Positions 45,091 to 53,100 of a stretch of DNA of 64,000 bases are shown here, one piece after another. The notes under the pieces were generated by a model. The model made no database searches and was not told the origin of the DNA. It was given only the letters and a program-made list of their open reading frames with translations. The position numbers were made by a program, and so were the translations under genes. This DNA comes from DLKC01 sp002478885 (GTDB taxonomy: Bacteria; Bacteroidota; Bacteroidia; Chitinophagales; Chitinophagaceae): assembly GCA_046329585.1 (NCBI GenBank), contig JAXLUI010000001.1, positions 3,348,001-3,412,000 of the forward strand. The letters are read 5' to 3'. How positions within the stretch are numbered: the first letter of the stretch is position 1; the number at the start of each line of letters is the position of its first letter.

Positions 45091-45383
45091 TCAGTACAAA
45101 CCAATATCGCCCAGATATTTTCAGGGGGCAATCGTCATCGCATAGATCTGGCTTTTCTTGCGACGCTCCGTTCAAAAACATATCCCCGATCAGCAAATGA
45201 TATAAATATCATTCATTACAGGGTTTTTTAAGATATATATCATAATTATGGCGACTTTTTTGGGATTTCGAAATAAATGGTATTTCTTCGCTGTCTCAAT
45301 CCCAATACCTGTCCAAAAGCCGTACGCCAAACCCTGAAATAATCCGTGTTATTTATCATTAGTTATATCTAAACCAATTAAAA
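45091..45383. other. Intergenic region, 293 bp
   Basis: Nothing recognised apart from a short decayed piece (45157-45175) related to the interspersed core. AT-rich in the second half, so it may hold the promoter of the following lipoprotein gene. Confidence 0.4.
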
Positions 45384-46496
45384 ATGAAAACAATCCGTAT
45401 CGGTATGGCCTCCCTGGCCGTAATTGCGACTGCAATTCTTGGATGCAGCAAAGCTGATCTTACAGCACCAAGACCTTCCATTGAAACAGCTTCTTTTGCT
45501 TCAGAATCAGTAGCAGCACCCAACGCGGTTTGCGGCACTCCTGTTGTGTACAATTTAATTGACAGCAAAAAAGTTCCGCAGGGTACCATTACCATCAGTA
45601 ATGACGCTACCAATGTGTTTGTCACGTTCACATCAACAAATGCCAATCTCAAATTTCAAAAGGCTACGCTGGTTGTTGGGGATCTTGCTCATGTGTCTGC
45701 CGCTACCAATCTCACTGTATGGCCAAAAGTTGCTACAGGGCCAAGTGCTCCTGATTTCAGCATGACTTTCAAACCGGAAGTGAGCACTTACACGTTTACC
45801 ATTCCTGCAGCTAACTACAGCGACTGCTTTTTGGTGAATGCTTTCGGCAAAATGGTTCAAAGAGATGCCAACAACAAGATTATTGCAACTGATTATGTAT
45901 TTTTTGACAGCAAAACTGAGGTAAGTACCAAATGCTGGTCTTCTTATGTAGAGTATTGCAAACAAGCCTGCCCTCCTCCATGTGGACAGCTTACTACCTA
46001 TACGCAAGGTGGGTACGGTAACGATAAAGGCAATGGCGCCGGCACTTCTTATATGATCGCTAATTTCGCAGCTGCTTTCCCTAATGGTGTAACGATAGGA
46101 GACGCGGCTGGTTATACACTTAAGATGACCAATGCCAACAGTGTGGCACTTTACCTGCCTACAGGCGCTACCCCTGCTGCGCTTACACAAAGCTATGTTG
46201 ACGCAGGCCCAAACAATATTCTTGCCGGCCAGGTACTTACCCTTGCTTTAAGTGTAGGTTTTGATAACTACGACCCCAACTTTGGTGCAGGGCAAAATCA
46301 TTTGGCTGATATGGTTATTGGCAGTGGAACTTTCCAGGGAAAAACAGTTAGCCAATTCCTCACTATAGCCAACGCGGTATTGGGCGGCACATCAAATGCA
46401 TATACAGCTGCTGAAGTTAATTCGGCTGCAGACTCAATCAACAATAACTACGATAACGGAACACAGGACCTTGGTTTCCTGACTTGTCCCAACTAA
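45384..46496 (+). CDS. Large lipoprotein of unknown function
   Basis: 370 residues with a lipobox (SLAVIATAILGC, Cys21). An N-terminal beta-rich domain (residues 45-175: VFVTFTSTNANLKF, STYTFTIPAANYSDC) resembles secreted cell-surface sandwiches. A Cys-rich linker, CWSSYVEYCKQACPPPCG, follows at about 194-212. The C-terminal part, from GGYGNDKGNGAGTSY, has repeated short beta strands up to the end TCPN. No enzyme motif. The pattern of a hydrophobic N-domain plus GYGN-type C-part is seen in Chitinophagaceae surface lipoproteins. It is probably exposed or periplasmic. A solid intrinsic terminator follows. Confidence 0.75.
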   Translation: MKTIRIGMASLAVIATAILGCSKADLTAPRPSIETASFASESVAAPNAVCGTPVVYNLIDSKKVPQGTITISNDATNVFVTFTSTNANLKFQKATLVVGDLAHVSAATNLTVWPKVATGPSAPDFSMTFKPEVSTYTFTIPAANYSDCFLVNAFGKMVQRDANNKIIATDYVFFDSKTEVSTKCWSSYVEYCKQACPPPCGQLTTYTQGGYGNDKGNGAGTSYMIANFAAAFPNGVTIGDAAGYTLKMTNANSVALYLPTGATPAALTQSYVDAGPNNILAGQVLTLALSVGFDNYDPNFGAGQNHLADMVIGSGTFQGKTVSQFLTIANAVLGGTSNAYTAAEVNSAADSINNNYDNGTQDLGFLTCPN

Positions 46497-46517
46497 GTTG
46501 ATATTCCATCGGAATAA

Positions 46518-46550
46518 AAAAACAGCTCCCGGTTTTCGGGAGCTGTTTTT
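46518..46550 (+). terminator. Intrinsic terminator after the lipoprotein gene
   Basis: 14-bp stem AAAAACAGCTCCCG (46518-46531) and CGGGAGCTGTTTTT (46537-46550), 5-nt loop, with a T-run in both directions. It lies 22 nt past the stop. Confidence 0.9.
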
Positions 46551-46583
46551 ATTATGACTGATAATGTTTATTGCAGATAGATT

Positions 46584-46640
46584 TGCAGTACAAGAGTGCG
46601 ACGCAACAGGCGATTCCACCTGCACCGGGGCCCGGACAGC
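46584..46640 (-). repeat. Interspersed intergenic element, copy 12
   Basis: On the minus strand: GTCCGGGCCCCGG box, then GCCTGTTGCGTCGCACTCTTGTAC (core 46607-46588, exact except CACTC) and TGC. It begins 9 nt after the stop of lysS in the same sense. Confidence 0.8.
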
Positions 46641-46648
46641 AATAATAA

Positions 46649-48172
46649 TTAATCCAGTTTCTCTGGCCTCATCTGGGGGAAGAACAACACGTCTTGTATA
46701 GATGGCTGGTTGGTTAGCAGCATACAGAGCCGGTCGATACCGATACCAATGCCGCTGGTTGGGGGCATTCCATATTCAAGCGCACGCAAAAAGTCATGAT
46801 CGATGAACATGGCCTCATCGTCGCCGCGCTCCATCAGCAACGCCTGCTCCTCGAATCGTTTGCGCTGATCGATCGGGTCGTTTAATTCGCTGTAGGCATT
46901 GGCTAGCTCCTTGCCATTGATCATTAGTTCAAAACGTTCCACCATACCGGGTTTGCTCCTGTGCTTTTTGGTAAGCGGGCTCATCTCAACAGGGTAGTCG
47001 ATAATGAAAGTTGGTTGTATAAAATTCTTTTCAGCCTTTTCCCCGAAAATTTCATCGATTAGTTTGCCCTTACCCATTTTTTCGTCGGTATGAATATGCA
47101 GTTGCCTGCAAACCTCTCTTATTTCCGCTTCATTCATTTCGCTTACATCAAAACCCGTGTGTTCTTTTATGGCATCGGTGATGGACACCCGTTTGTAGGG
47201 TGCTTTAAAATCGATCATTTTGTCGCCGATCTGTAAGGCTGTTTTGCCATGCAGTGCAAGCGCAAGCTTTTCAAACAACTGTTCGGTGATCTCCATCATC
47301 CAGTAATAGTCTTTATAGGCCGTGTACCATTCAAGCACCGTAAACTCAGGATTGTGCGTTCTGTCCATTCCTTCATTCCTGAAGTTGCGGCTGAATTCAT
47401 AAACCCAGTCAAAGCCGCCAACGATCAGCCTTTTTAGATAAAGCTCGTTTGCGATACGCATATAAAAAGGGACGTCCAGCGCATTGTGGTGCGTAATGAA
47501 TGGCCTTGCGGCTGCACCGCCCGGGATGGCCTGTAAAACCGGTGTATCAACCTCGAGTGCGCCTCTTTCATTCAGAAATTGTCTGATCGTATTTACCAGC
47601 GTGGTTCTTTTGATGAACACCTCTTTTACGTCCGGGTTAATGATCAGGTCCGCATAACGCTGCCTGTACCTGAACTCAGGATCAGAAACAGCATCATACA
47701 CATTCCCTTCCTCATCTCTTTTTACAACCGGGAGTGGCTTTAATGATTTTGACAGCAGGGTAAAAGAGTTGGCATGAATACTCGTTTCTCCGGTTTTGGT
47801 AATAAATACAAAACCGGTTACACCAACAAAGTCACCCAGGTCTACCAGGTGCTTCACTACTTTATCGAAAAGCGTTTTATCTTCTGTGAGGCAAATATCA
47901 TCCTTGCGTACATACAGCTGTATAATGCCTTTACTGTCCTGTATTTTTATAAAAAAGACTTTACCCTTGTCGTTGATGCTCATGATACGGCCTGCAAGGC
48001 AAACATTGGCAAACTGCTCTTTTGTTTCCTCGCTGAAGTTTTCTTTGATGTCTTTTGAATAATGCGTTACCGGGTACAGGGGTGCGGGATAGGGATTTAT
48101 CCCCGCCGCTTCCAGCTCTGCCAGTTTTTCTCTTCTTACTATTTCCTGTTCCGATAAGTTTTGTGTGCTCAT
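46649..48172 (-). CDS. lysS: Lysine--tRNA ligase, class II
   Basis: 507 residues from the ATG at 48172. N-terminal OB-fold anticodon domain (VCLAGRIMSINDKGKVFFI, GDFVGVTGFVFITKTGE). The class II catalytic core shows GALEVDTPVLQAIPGG (motif 1), YEFSRNFRNEGMDRTHNPEFT (motif 2; FRNEGMDRTHNPEF is the key part) and GIGIGIDRLCMLLTN (motif 3). It charges tRNA-Lys in the cytoplasm. A TACTTTTG -7 element lies 20 nt upstream. Complete and of normal length. Confidence 0.97.
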   Translation of the reverse strand: MSTQNLSEQEIVRREKLAELEAAGINPYPAPLYPVTHYSKDIKENFSEETKEQFANVCLAGRIMSINDKGKVFFIKIQDSKGIIQLYVRKDDICLTEDKTLFDKVVKHLVDLGDFVGVTGFVFITKTGETSIHANSFTLLSKSLKPLPVVKRDEEGNVYDAVSDPEFRYRQRYADLIINPDVKEVFIKRTTLVNTIRQFLNERGALEVDTPVLQAIPGGAAARPFITHHNALDVPFYMRIANELYLKRLIVGGFDWVYEFSRNFRNEGMDRTHNPEFTVLEWYTAYKDYYWMMEITEQLFEKLALALHGKTALQIGDKMIDFKAPYKRVSITDAIKEHTGFDVSEMNEAEIREVCRQLHIHTDEKMGKGKLIDEIFGEKAEKNFIQPTFIIDYPVEMSPLTKKHRSKPGMVERFELMINGKELANAYSELNDPIDQRKRFEEQALLMERGDDEAMFIDHDFLRALEYGMPPTSGIGIGIDRLCMLLTNQPSIQDVLFFPQMRPEKLD

Positions 48173-48191
48173 TTGCTATTGTTAAGGCCTG

Positions 48192-48199
48192 CAAAAGTA
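48192..48199 (-). promoter_or_regulatory. -7 element of the lysS promoter
   Basis: Minus-strand TACTTTTG (TAnnTTTG), 19 nt before the lysS ATG; a short leader is expected. No convincing -33 box. Confidence 0.5.
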
Positions 48200-48324
48200 A
48201 CACAACAAGCCTTTATGAGGAAAGTTTAATGCAAATGCCTTAAGGGCTGCCAGCTGTGCAGCCGATCCCTTATATCAGCATTGCGAGTAAACCCTGCGCA
48301 TATTGGGGTCGATAGTCCGCGGTT

Positions 48325-49164
48325 TTATAGCCTGATTCTGTAAGAAGCATTTACTCTTATGAAGAGGCCATCATTCCAGTTGTAGTCAGTGCCGTAGTTT
48401 TTGTTCGGCCCATTGCCAGACCGCAGTTTGCGGAATATGCCATAACCGGCCTCCCCGGTGAATACGACCCGTTTGGCCGGGTAAAAATCCAGGTAGGCCG
48501 AAAGCTGGTTATCGTCTATCCGAAGATAATCTCCGTTCGATAGCAGGTAAGAGCTTGTGATGAAGCGGAAATTACTGCCGCAGTAGAACCGGTTGGAAAG
48601 CCGGTGTTCAAAACTTAACCTGCCGGGTAGCAGACCGTAGAGGTAGTCGTTTTTGTTGATTTTCCAGTCAATGCCCGCCAACGGCACAATAAATGCTCCA
48701 AAGAATTCCTTATTTACATACAATCCAAACCTGTATTTGAGAGTTGGGCTTTTTATATAGTTGGCAACAACAATTCCTCCCACCTGGAAACTGGTTCCAT
48801 TTATTTGCAACCCTTCGCTGTTGTACCTTGGGATTACACCGAATTGAACAGCCCATTTGTCTTTTACCAGGGGTAATTGTGCTACCAGGGGTAAGGCCAC
48901 CGTGCTTACGGTTGGCAGATAGGCTTTGTTACCGGCCGAATCAATATTCCAGCTTTCAAAATAGGGGCTGATTACAAACAGTTTTCCACTGTTTAGCCGC
49001 AATGGCATATCAGACCCCACATATAAATGCCGGAAAGGAGTGCCGGCTGGGTGTTTACCTTCCAATGCCATCGTGTAACGAATGTTTAATGGATCTGCAT
49101 AGGGTTGGGCAATAACCCGGGCAATACAGCAGGGAATAAGCAGCAGCGATAGAATCTTTCTCAT
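48325..49164 (-). CDS. Outer-membrane beta-barrel protein, DUF6268-like
   Basis: 279 residues with a signal peptide (MRKILSLLLIPCCIARV, cleavage near IAQPY). Strand patterns alternate throughout, for example RHLYVGSDMPLRLNSGKLF, PYFESWNID, AVQFGVIPRYNSEGLQ, FGLYVNKEFFGAFIVPLAG and RLSFEHRLSNRFYCG, ending in INASYRIRL-like sequence (FIRVNASYRIRL). This fits the DUF6268 group, putative outer-membrane barrels of Bacteroidota. No enzymatic residues seen. Transcribed alone. Confidence 0.75.
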   Translation of the reverse strand: MRKILSLLLIPCCIARVIAQPYADPLNIRYTMALEGKHPAGTPFRHLYVGSDMPLRLNSGKLFVISPYFESWNIDSAGNKAYLPTVSTVALPLVAQLPLVKDKWAVQFGVIPRYNSEGLQINGTSFQVGGIVVANYIKSPTLKYRFGLYVNKEFFGAFIVPLAGIDWKINKNDYLYGLLPGRLSFEHRLSNRFYCGSNFRFITSSYLLSNGDYLRIDDNQLSAYLDFYPAKRVVFTGEAGYGIFRKLRSGNGPNKNYGTDYNWNDGLFIRVNASYRIRL

Positions 49165-49392
49165 AAGAGGTAAACTTGTTGAACAAGTTACGCATTTGCT
49201 TATTCAGAAAATGTCAATGTTGAATCATGCCAAGCCTGGTTGCTGCCACCGGTTCGGGGTATCCGGGAGCAAAAGGTCAACTCCCGGAAATTGTTTTCAA
49301 AGTTGCCTGCTAAAGCAAACAATGCTGTGACCAAGTTGACTAAATGGTTACGTGCTGAAAGGGTTGGAAAGATGAGCAGGCACGATGGCGCT

Positions 49393-49447
49393 GAAGTGTG
49401 CGACGCAACAGGTGCCGCAAAAAAGTGCAGTAGCCGGGGTCCCAAAA
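49393..49447 (-). repeat. Interspersed intergenic element, copy 13
   Basis: On the minus strand: GGGACCCCGGCTAC, TTTTTTGCGGCACCT, then GTTGCGTCGCACACTTC (core 49409-49393) and AGCGCCATCG. It lies downstream of the 49593 gene in the same sense, after that gene's terminator. Confidence 0.75.
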
Positions 49448-49499
49448 TCGATAAACTTTGGCTGTGATACCTTACGAAGCTGTGTTGGGGTGTAAATAA

Positions 49500-49530
49500 G
49501 AATGCTTTCACCATTTTGATGAAAGCATTC
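49500..49530 (-). terminator. Terminator of the DUF3052-like gene
   Basis: 11-bp stem GAATGCTTTCA (49500-49510) and TGAAAGCATTC (49520-49530), 9-nt loop. On the minus strand it is followed by TTATTT. Confidence 0.75.
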
Positions 49531-49592
49531 CCACAGTACTGACGGGCAAAAAACCCATCAAACAAAGACAGCACATTGATTTGAATAGCTAA

Positions 49593-50039
49593 TTAAGCCA
49601 TGGCCAGTTTCTCCTTTCTCTTGTTGAAAGGTTTGATGTTTACAGCCTTTTGTTCAAATTTTTTGAAATGCATCGCTGTCCATACGTGATCGAGTGTAAC
49701 TTCCGCAACACTTTCGTACTCACTTTCACTTAAAACCTGCCAGCTGCAATCCCTGTTAAGATCGCTGGCAATCTTGCTGGAAGTTTTCGGATAAGCAATC
49801 CAAAGCTTACTTTCTATGTGCAAAGCCGGGAAAATCTCATCAAGAATATTGCAAAGCTGATGATGATTAACGGCAAATACCAAAGCAAAATCTATTTTCC
49901 GGCTTTTCAAAAGCGGGGTAACATTTTTTGCATAAGAAAGTTTGGCGAAATGCTTTTCAATGGAAGACGGTAATCCCTGTATGAGCAGATTCTTTTCGTC
50001 TTTAAGCTCTAATTTCTCAAGAAAACTGTTTGTTAACAT
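49593..50039 (-). CDS. DUF3052-like hypothetical protein
   Basis: 148 residues. Features: LLIQGLPSSIEKHFAK, FALVFAVNHHQLCNIL, SKLWIAYPKTSSKIASD and TLDHVWTAMHFKKFEQK. The AYPK segment with nearby strands and the DHVWTAMHFK end resemble DUF3052 and related small alpha/beta proteins. No signal peptide; cytoplasmic. A promoter with TTG / TACTTTTG spacing lies upstream, and an 18-bp palindrome separates that promoter from the ATG. No function is known. Confidence 0.7.
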   Translation of the reverse strand: MLTNSFLEKLELKDEKNLLIQGLPSSIEKHFAKLSYAKNVTPLLKSRKIDFALVFAVNHHQLCNILDEIFPALHIESKLWIAYPKTSSKIASDLNRDCSWQVLSESEYESVAEVTLDHVWTAMHFKKFEQKAVNIKPFNKRKEKLAMA

Positions 50040-50057
50040 CCTTAAATTAATTTAAGG
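50040..50057. promoter_or_regulatory. 18-bp perfect palindrome immediately before the ATG
   Basis: CCTTAAATTAATTTAAGG, a perfect inverted repeat, lies between the promoter (50074-50106) and the start codon at 50039. It could be an operator or an RNA hairpin. Confidence 0.6.
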
Positions 50058-50073
50058 TTAATAGAAAGGAGTG

Positions 50074-50106
50074 CAAAAGTAACAATTTTATTGAACAAAA
50101 ATGCAA
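50074..50106 (-). promoter_or_regulatory. Promoter of the DUF3052-like gene
   Basis: On the minus strand: TTG (50106-50104), 22-nt spacer, TACTTTTG (50081-50074), 35 nt before the ATG at 50039. Confidence 0.55.
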
Positions 50107-50162
50107 TTACGGGGCAATTTTGCCCGTTCTCAGGGAATTTTAACGACGCCTGATTATTAGGT

Positions 50163-50969
50163 CTACCTGGCCGGTTGATAATATTTGAGCGCCTCAGGCA
50201 TTAATTCCTGTAGTTTTTTGATCCTGTCTTCATCCGAAGGGTGGTCGCTCAAAAATGCTGATGAGCCGGTTGCCCCGGACAGTTTGGCCATTCTTTGCCA
50301 AAAGGGTATTGCTTCTTCAGGATTATACCCAGCCATAGCTGCGAAGATCAGCCCATAATGGTCGGCCTCCAGTTCTTGCTTCCGAGAGTTGGGCAGTAGC
50401 ACGCCTACCTGTGCCCCCGGCCCGTAAACACTATTGAAAATATTTACAGCCTGGGGATCATTGTACAAGGCTATGTTGCCGGCCAACTGTATACCCTGGG
50501 CTACCATGGCCTGGCTCATCCTTTCACGGCCATGCCCTGCAACAGCATGCGTAATTTCGTGACCCAGCACTATTGCCAGGGCGGCCTCGTTCTGCGTAAC
50601 CGGTAGGATGCCAGTGTAAACCACCACTTTACCCCCGGGCATACACCAGGCGTTGACTTCCTTGTTATCTACCAGGTTGAACTCCCATTGATAGTCTTTA
50701 AGCGCACTGCTTAGACCCTTTGAATTATAATAAGCTGTTATCGCGCTGGCGATTCTTGTGCCCACACGTTTCACCATTTCAGCATCTTTGCTGCCGGTAC
50801 TGCTGACAACCTTGCTCGTTGATAAAAAAGACTGGTATTGGTTCACAGCCGTTGTTTCCAGCTCTTTTTCCGAAACCAGTGACAACTGGCTCCTGCCGGT
50901 TATACCGTTTTTTGCGCAGGACAGGTTAAGGAGGATAGCAGCGAAAAATGCAGGGATCGTTCTTTTCAT
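50163..50969 (-). CDS. M48-family metalloprotease lipoprotein (LoiP/YggG-like)
   Basis: 268 residues with a lipobox (FFAAILLNLSC, Cys18). Zinc motif HEITH at 137-141 within LGHEITHAVAGHGRERMS, third ligand in QELEADHYGL (E-x3-D pattern), and conserved NAWCMPGGKVVVYTGIL and FWQRMAKLSG. It belongs to the small periplasmic M48 metalloproteases anchored to the outer membrane, which degrade misfolded envelope proteins. There is no TM helix after the signal. Transcribed divergently from tsaE. Confidence 0.88.
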   Translation of the reverse strand: MKRTIPAFFAAILLNLSCAKNGITGRSQLSLVSEKELETTAVNQYQSFLSTSKVVSSTGSKDAEMVKRVGTRIASAITAYYNSKGLSSALKDYQWEFNLVDNKEVNAWCMPGGKVVVYTGILPVTQNEAALAIVLGHEITHAVAGHGRERMSQAMVAQGIQLAGNIALYNDPQAVNIFNSVYGPGAQVGVLLPNSRKQELEADHYGLIFAAMAGYNPEEAIPFWQRMAKLSGATGSSAFLSDHPSDEDRIKKLQELMPEALKYYQPAR

Positions 50970-51041
50970 AGATCGTGTTTTTTCATTATTGAATTGCCAA
51001 TCGGTTTATTGGCGGGCAAAATAACAAAATCTCATTAGCAA

Positions 51042-51049
51042 TATCTTTG
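51042..51049 (+). promoter_or_regulatory. -7 element of the tsaE promoter
   Basis: TATCTTTG (TAnnTTTG), 37 nt before the ATG at 51087. The -33 region is weak. Confidence 0.45.
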
Positions 51050-51086
51050 CCTGGCAACGACTTTTATAAAGTCAATATTAAATATC

Positions 51087-51503
51087 ATGGAGATAATTTA
51101 TCAACAGCCTGAGCTCGCCAGGGTGGCCGGTAAGCTCTGGAATACATTCGGGCATATAAAAATCTGGGCTTTTTTCGGCGAAATGGGCGTAGGCAAAACC
51201 ACGCTCATTCATCAGCTATGTGTATATCTGCAGGTTAAGGATACCATCAGCAGTCCAACTTTTTCCATCATCAACGAATATAAAAGTAATATGGCCGGCA
51301 CCATCTATCATATGGACTGGTATCGTCTCGCCGGGGAGGAAGAAGCAGAAAAGGCCGGTGTAGAAGATTGCCTCCTCAGTGGCAATTTTTGCTTCGTGGA
51401 ATGGCCCGGAAATGCACCTGGTTTGCTTACCGAAAATATATTGCATATTCAGCTTGGCCTGGTAAATGAACATACAAGAAAGCTAAAAGCTTTCCTGTTG
51501 TAA
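51087..51503 (+). CDS. tsaE: tRNA threonylcarbamoyladenosine biosynthesis ATPase TsaE
   Basis: 138 residues. Walker A is GEMGVGKTTLIHQL, the switch-like TISSPTFSIINEY, then IYHMDWYRL (Walker B-like Asp) and FVEWPGNAPGLL near the end. The protein works with TsaB and TsaD to make t6A37 on ANN-decoding tRNAs. Of normal length. Divergent from the M48 protease and upstream of alanine dehydrogenase. Confidence 0.92.
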   Translation: MEIIYQQPELARVAGKLWNTFGHIKIWAFFGEMGVGKTTLIHQLCVYLQVKDTISSPTFSIINEYKSNMAGTIYHMDWYRLAGEEEAEKAGVEDCLLSGNFCFVEWPGNAPGLLTENILHIQLGLVNEHTRKLKAFLL

Positions 51504-51598
51504 GCCTTTCTTAAATCCAATGCACTTCAAATACCGCCGGAGCGGCTAAAATTGATTAATTTTAACAATAACCCGCGATCTTAAATTTTAACAGCGAC

Positions 51599-52813
51599 AT
51601 GGCAAAGGCAAAACCCATAGTAAGCACATCCTTTAGTTACGAGACCCTGGAAGAAACGCTTGACATTAAATCAAAAAGTGCAAGACTGCATATCGGCTTG
51701 CCAAAAGAGGTCGCTTTCCAGGAAAACAGGGTGGCCCTGATCCCCGACGCAGTGGGGGTTTTGGTCGATAATGGTCATGATGTGGTAGTAGAAACCACTG
51801 CAGGTGAAGGCAGCAAATATTCCGATAAAGATTTCAGCGACGCAGGCGCCAGGATCGCCTACGATAAAGCCGAAGTATATAAGGCACCAATCCTTATAAA
51901 AAGCGCCCCGGTGGTTCAGGAAGACCTTGATCATTTGCAACTCAACCAAACAATCATTTCACCGATACATTTGTCCGTGCTGAAAAGAAATATCGTGGAG
52001 CGGATGATGGAAAAACGCATCACGGCGCTCGGCTTTGAAAACCTCAAAGACGAAAGCGGTACCTACCCAATCGTCAGGAGTATGAGCGAAATTGCCGGTA
52101 GTGCAGTAATGCTTATTGCAGGCCAGTACCTCGGCAGCCAGGATAATGGCAAGGGCGTTTTGCTAGGTGGTATCAGCGGCATACCCCCTACAAAAGTGAT
52201 CATTATCGGTGCAGGGGTGGTGGGTGAATTCGCTACAAGAACAGCCCTCGCCCTCGGAGCATCGGTGAAGGTGTTTGACAATAATGTGTACCGGCTTAAA
52301 CGGCTTCAGAACAACCTTGGGGTAAGGGTCTGGACCAGTGTTATTGAACCAAAAATACTATTCAAACAGTTGAAGACCTGCGAAGTGGCCGTGGGTGCAC
52401 TCAGCCATGAGTCAGGCAGAAGCCCTGTCGTGGTTACGGAAGAAATGGTCAGTGGCATGCGTACCGGCAGCATCATCATCGATGTAAGCATCGACCGCGG
52501 TGGCTGTTTCGAAACAAGCGAGATCACTACCCACCAGCATCCCGTTTTTGTAAAACACGGCGTTATCCATTATTGCGTGCCAAATATACCCAGCGGCTTT
52601 GCACGCACAGCCAGCCACGCCATCAGCAACGTATTGATGCCACTGCTCCTTAAAGCCAGCGATGAAGGCGGGTTCGACGAAATGGTCTGGCACAATTTCA
52701 ACATGCGCCATGGCATTTATATGTACAAAGGTCACCTTACCAATTTCTATATCAGCCAGCGCTTTGATCTGAAATTCACCGATCTTAACCTGCTTATTGC
52801 AAGCAGGCGATAA
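51599..52813 (+). CDS. ald: Alanine dehydrogenase
   Basis: 404 residues from the ATG at 51599. It matches the alanine dehydrogenase/PNT family: GLPKEVAFQENRVALIPD (substrate-binding N-part), GFENLKDESGTYPIVRSMSEIAG, the Rossmann loop VIIIGAGVVGEFATRTALALG and DVSIDRGGCFETSEITTH, ending PNIPSGFARTASHAISN. It interconverts alanine with pyruvate and NH3 using NAD. The first 30 residues (before ARLHIGLP) are an extension often seen in Bacteroidota orthologues. No downstream terminator seen; a variant repeat lies at 52856. Confidence 0.92.
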   Translation: MAKAKPIVSTSFSYETLEETLDIKSKSARLHIGLPKEVAFQENRVALIPDAVGVLVDNGHDVVVETTAGEGSKYSDKDFSDAGARIAYDKAEVYKAPILIKSAPVVQEDLDHLQLNQTIISPIHLSVLKRNIVERMMEKRITALGFENLKDESGTYPIVRSMSEIAGSAVMLIAGQYLGSQDNGKGVLLGGISGIPPTKVIIIGAGVVGEFATRTALALGASVKVFDNNVYRLKRLQNNLGVRVWTSVIEPKILFKQLKTCEVAVGALSHESGRSPVVVTEEMVSGMRTGSIIIDVSIDRGGCFETSEITTHQHPVFVKHGVIHYCVPNIPSGFARTASHAISNVLMPLLLKASDEGGFDEMVWHNFNMRHGIYMYKGHLTNFYISQRFDLKFTDLNLLIASRR

Positions 52814-52855
52814 GCTAAACACAAAGGATACCGGTTTTATTATTTTCCCTGTTGT

Positions 52856-52916
52856 CATTTTTCATGGCACCATCGTAGCGCTGAAGTGCCGGCTATCCGG
52901 CATTGAACTCTTGTAC
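52856..52916 (+). repeat. Variant of the interspersed element with an internal hairpin
   Basis: TTTTTCATGGCACCATCG, then GCGCTGAAG, a perfect TGCCGG-CTAT-CCGGCA hairpin (52887-52902), and CATTGAACTCTTGTAC. The start and end match the main family, but the middle is replaced. Confidence 0.5.
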
Positions 52917-53100
52917 TAAAAAATGTCAATGATCAGTATAAATTCATGTTATTCCTGATTCCTCCTGTTGATCCTCGTTCTGAACACTGCGGTGTTGATT
53001 AAATAAAGAAGCTCAACAATTGAGTAACAGCGCGGTCCCCGAATTTAACTTCCGAACCAAAACATCTTTCACTTAAATTAGTAACCTAAAATTTGCTGCT

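Larger units (their letters stand above)
49165..49592. other. Intergenic region, about 430 bp
   Basis: Contains interspersed element copy 13 (49393-49447) and a terminator (49500-49530) for the minus-strand gene at 49593. I see no gene here; open frames in it are antisense or cross the element. Confidence 0.6.

Noticed and set aside
889..49447. CRISPR array made of the 19-nt core
   Set aside because: Copies are kilobases apart, in both orientations, with no regular spacers or cas genes.
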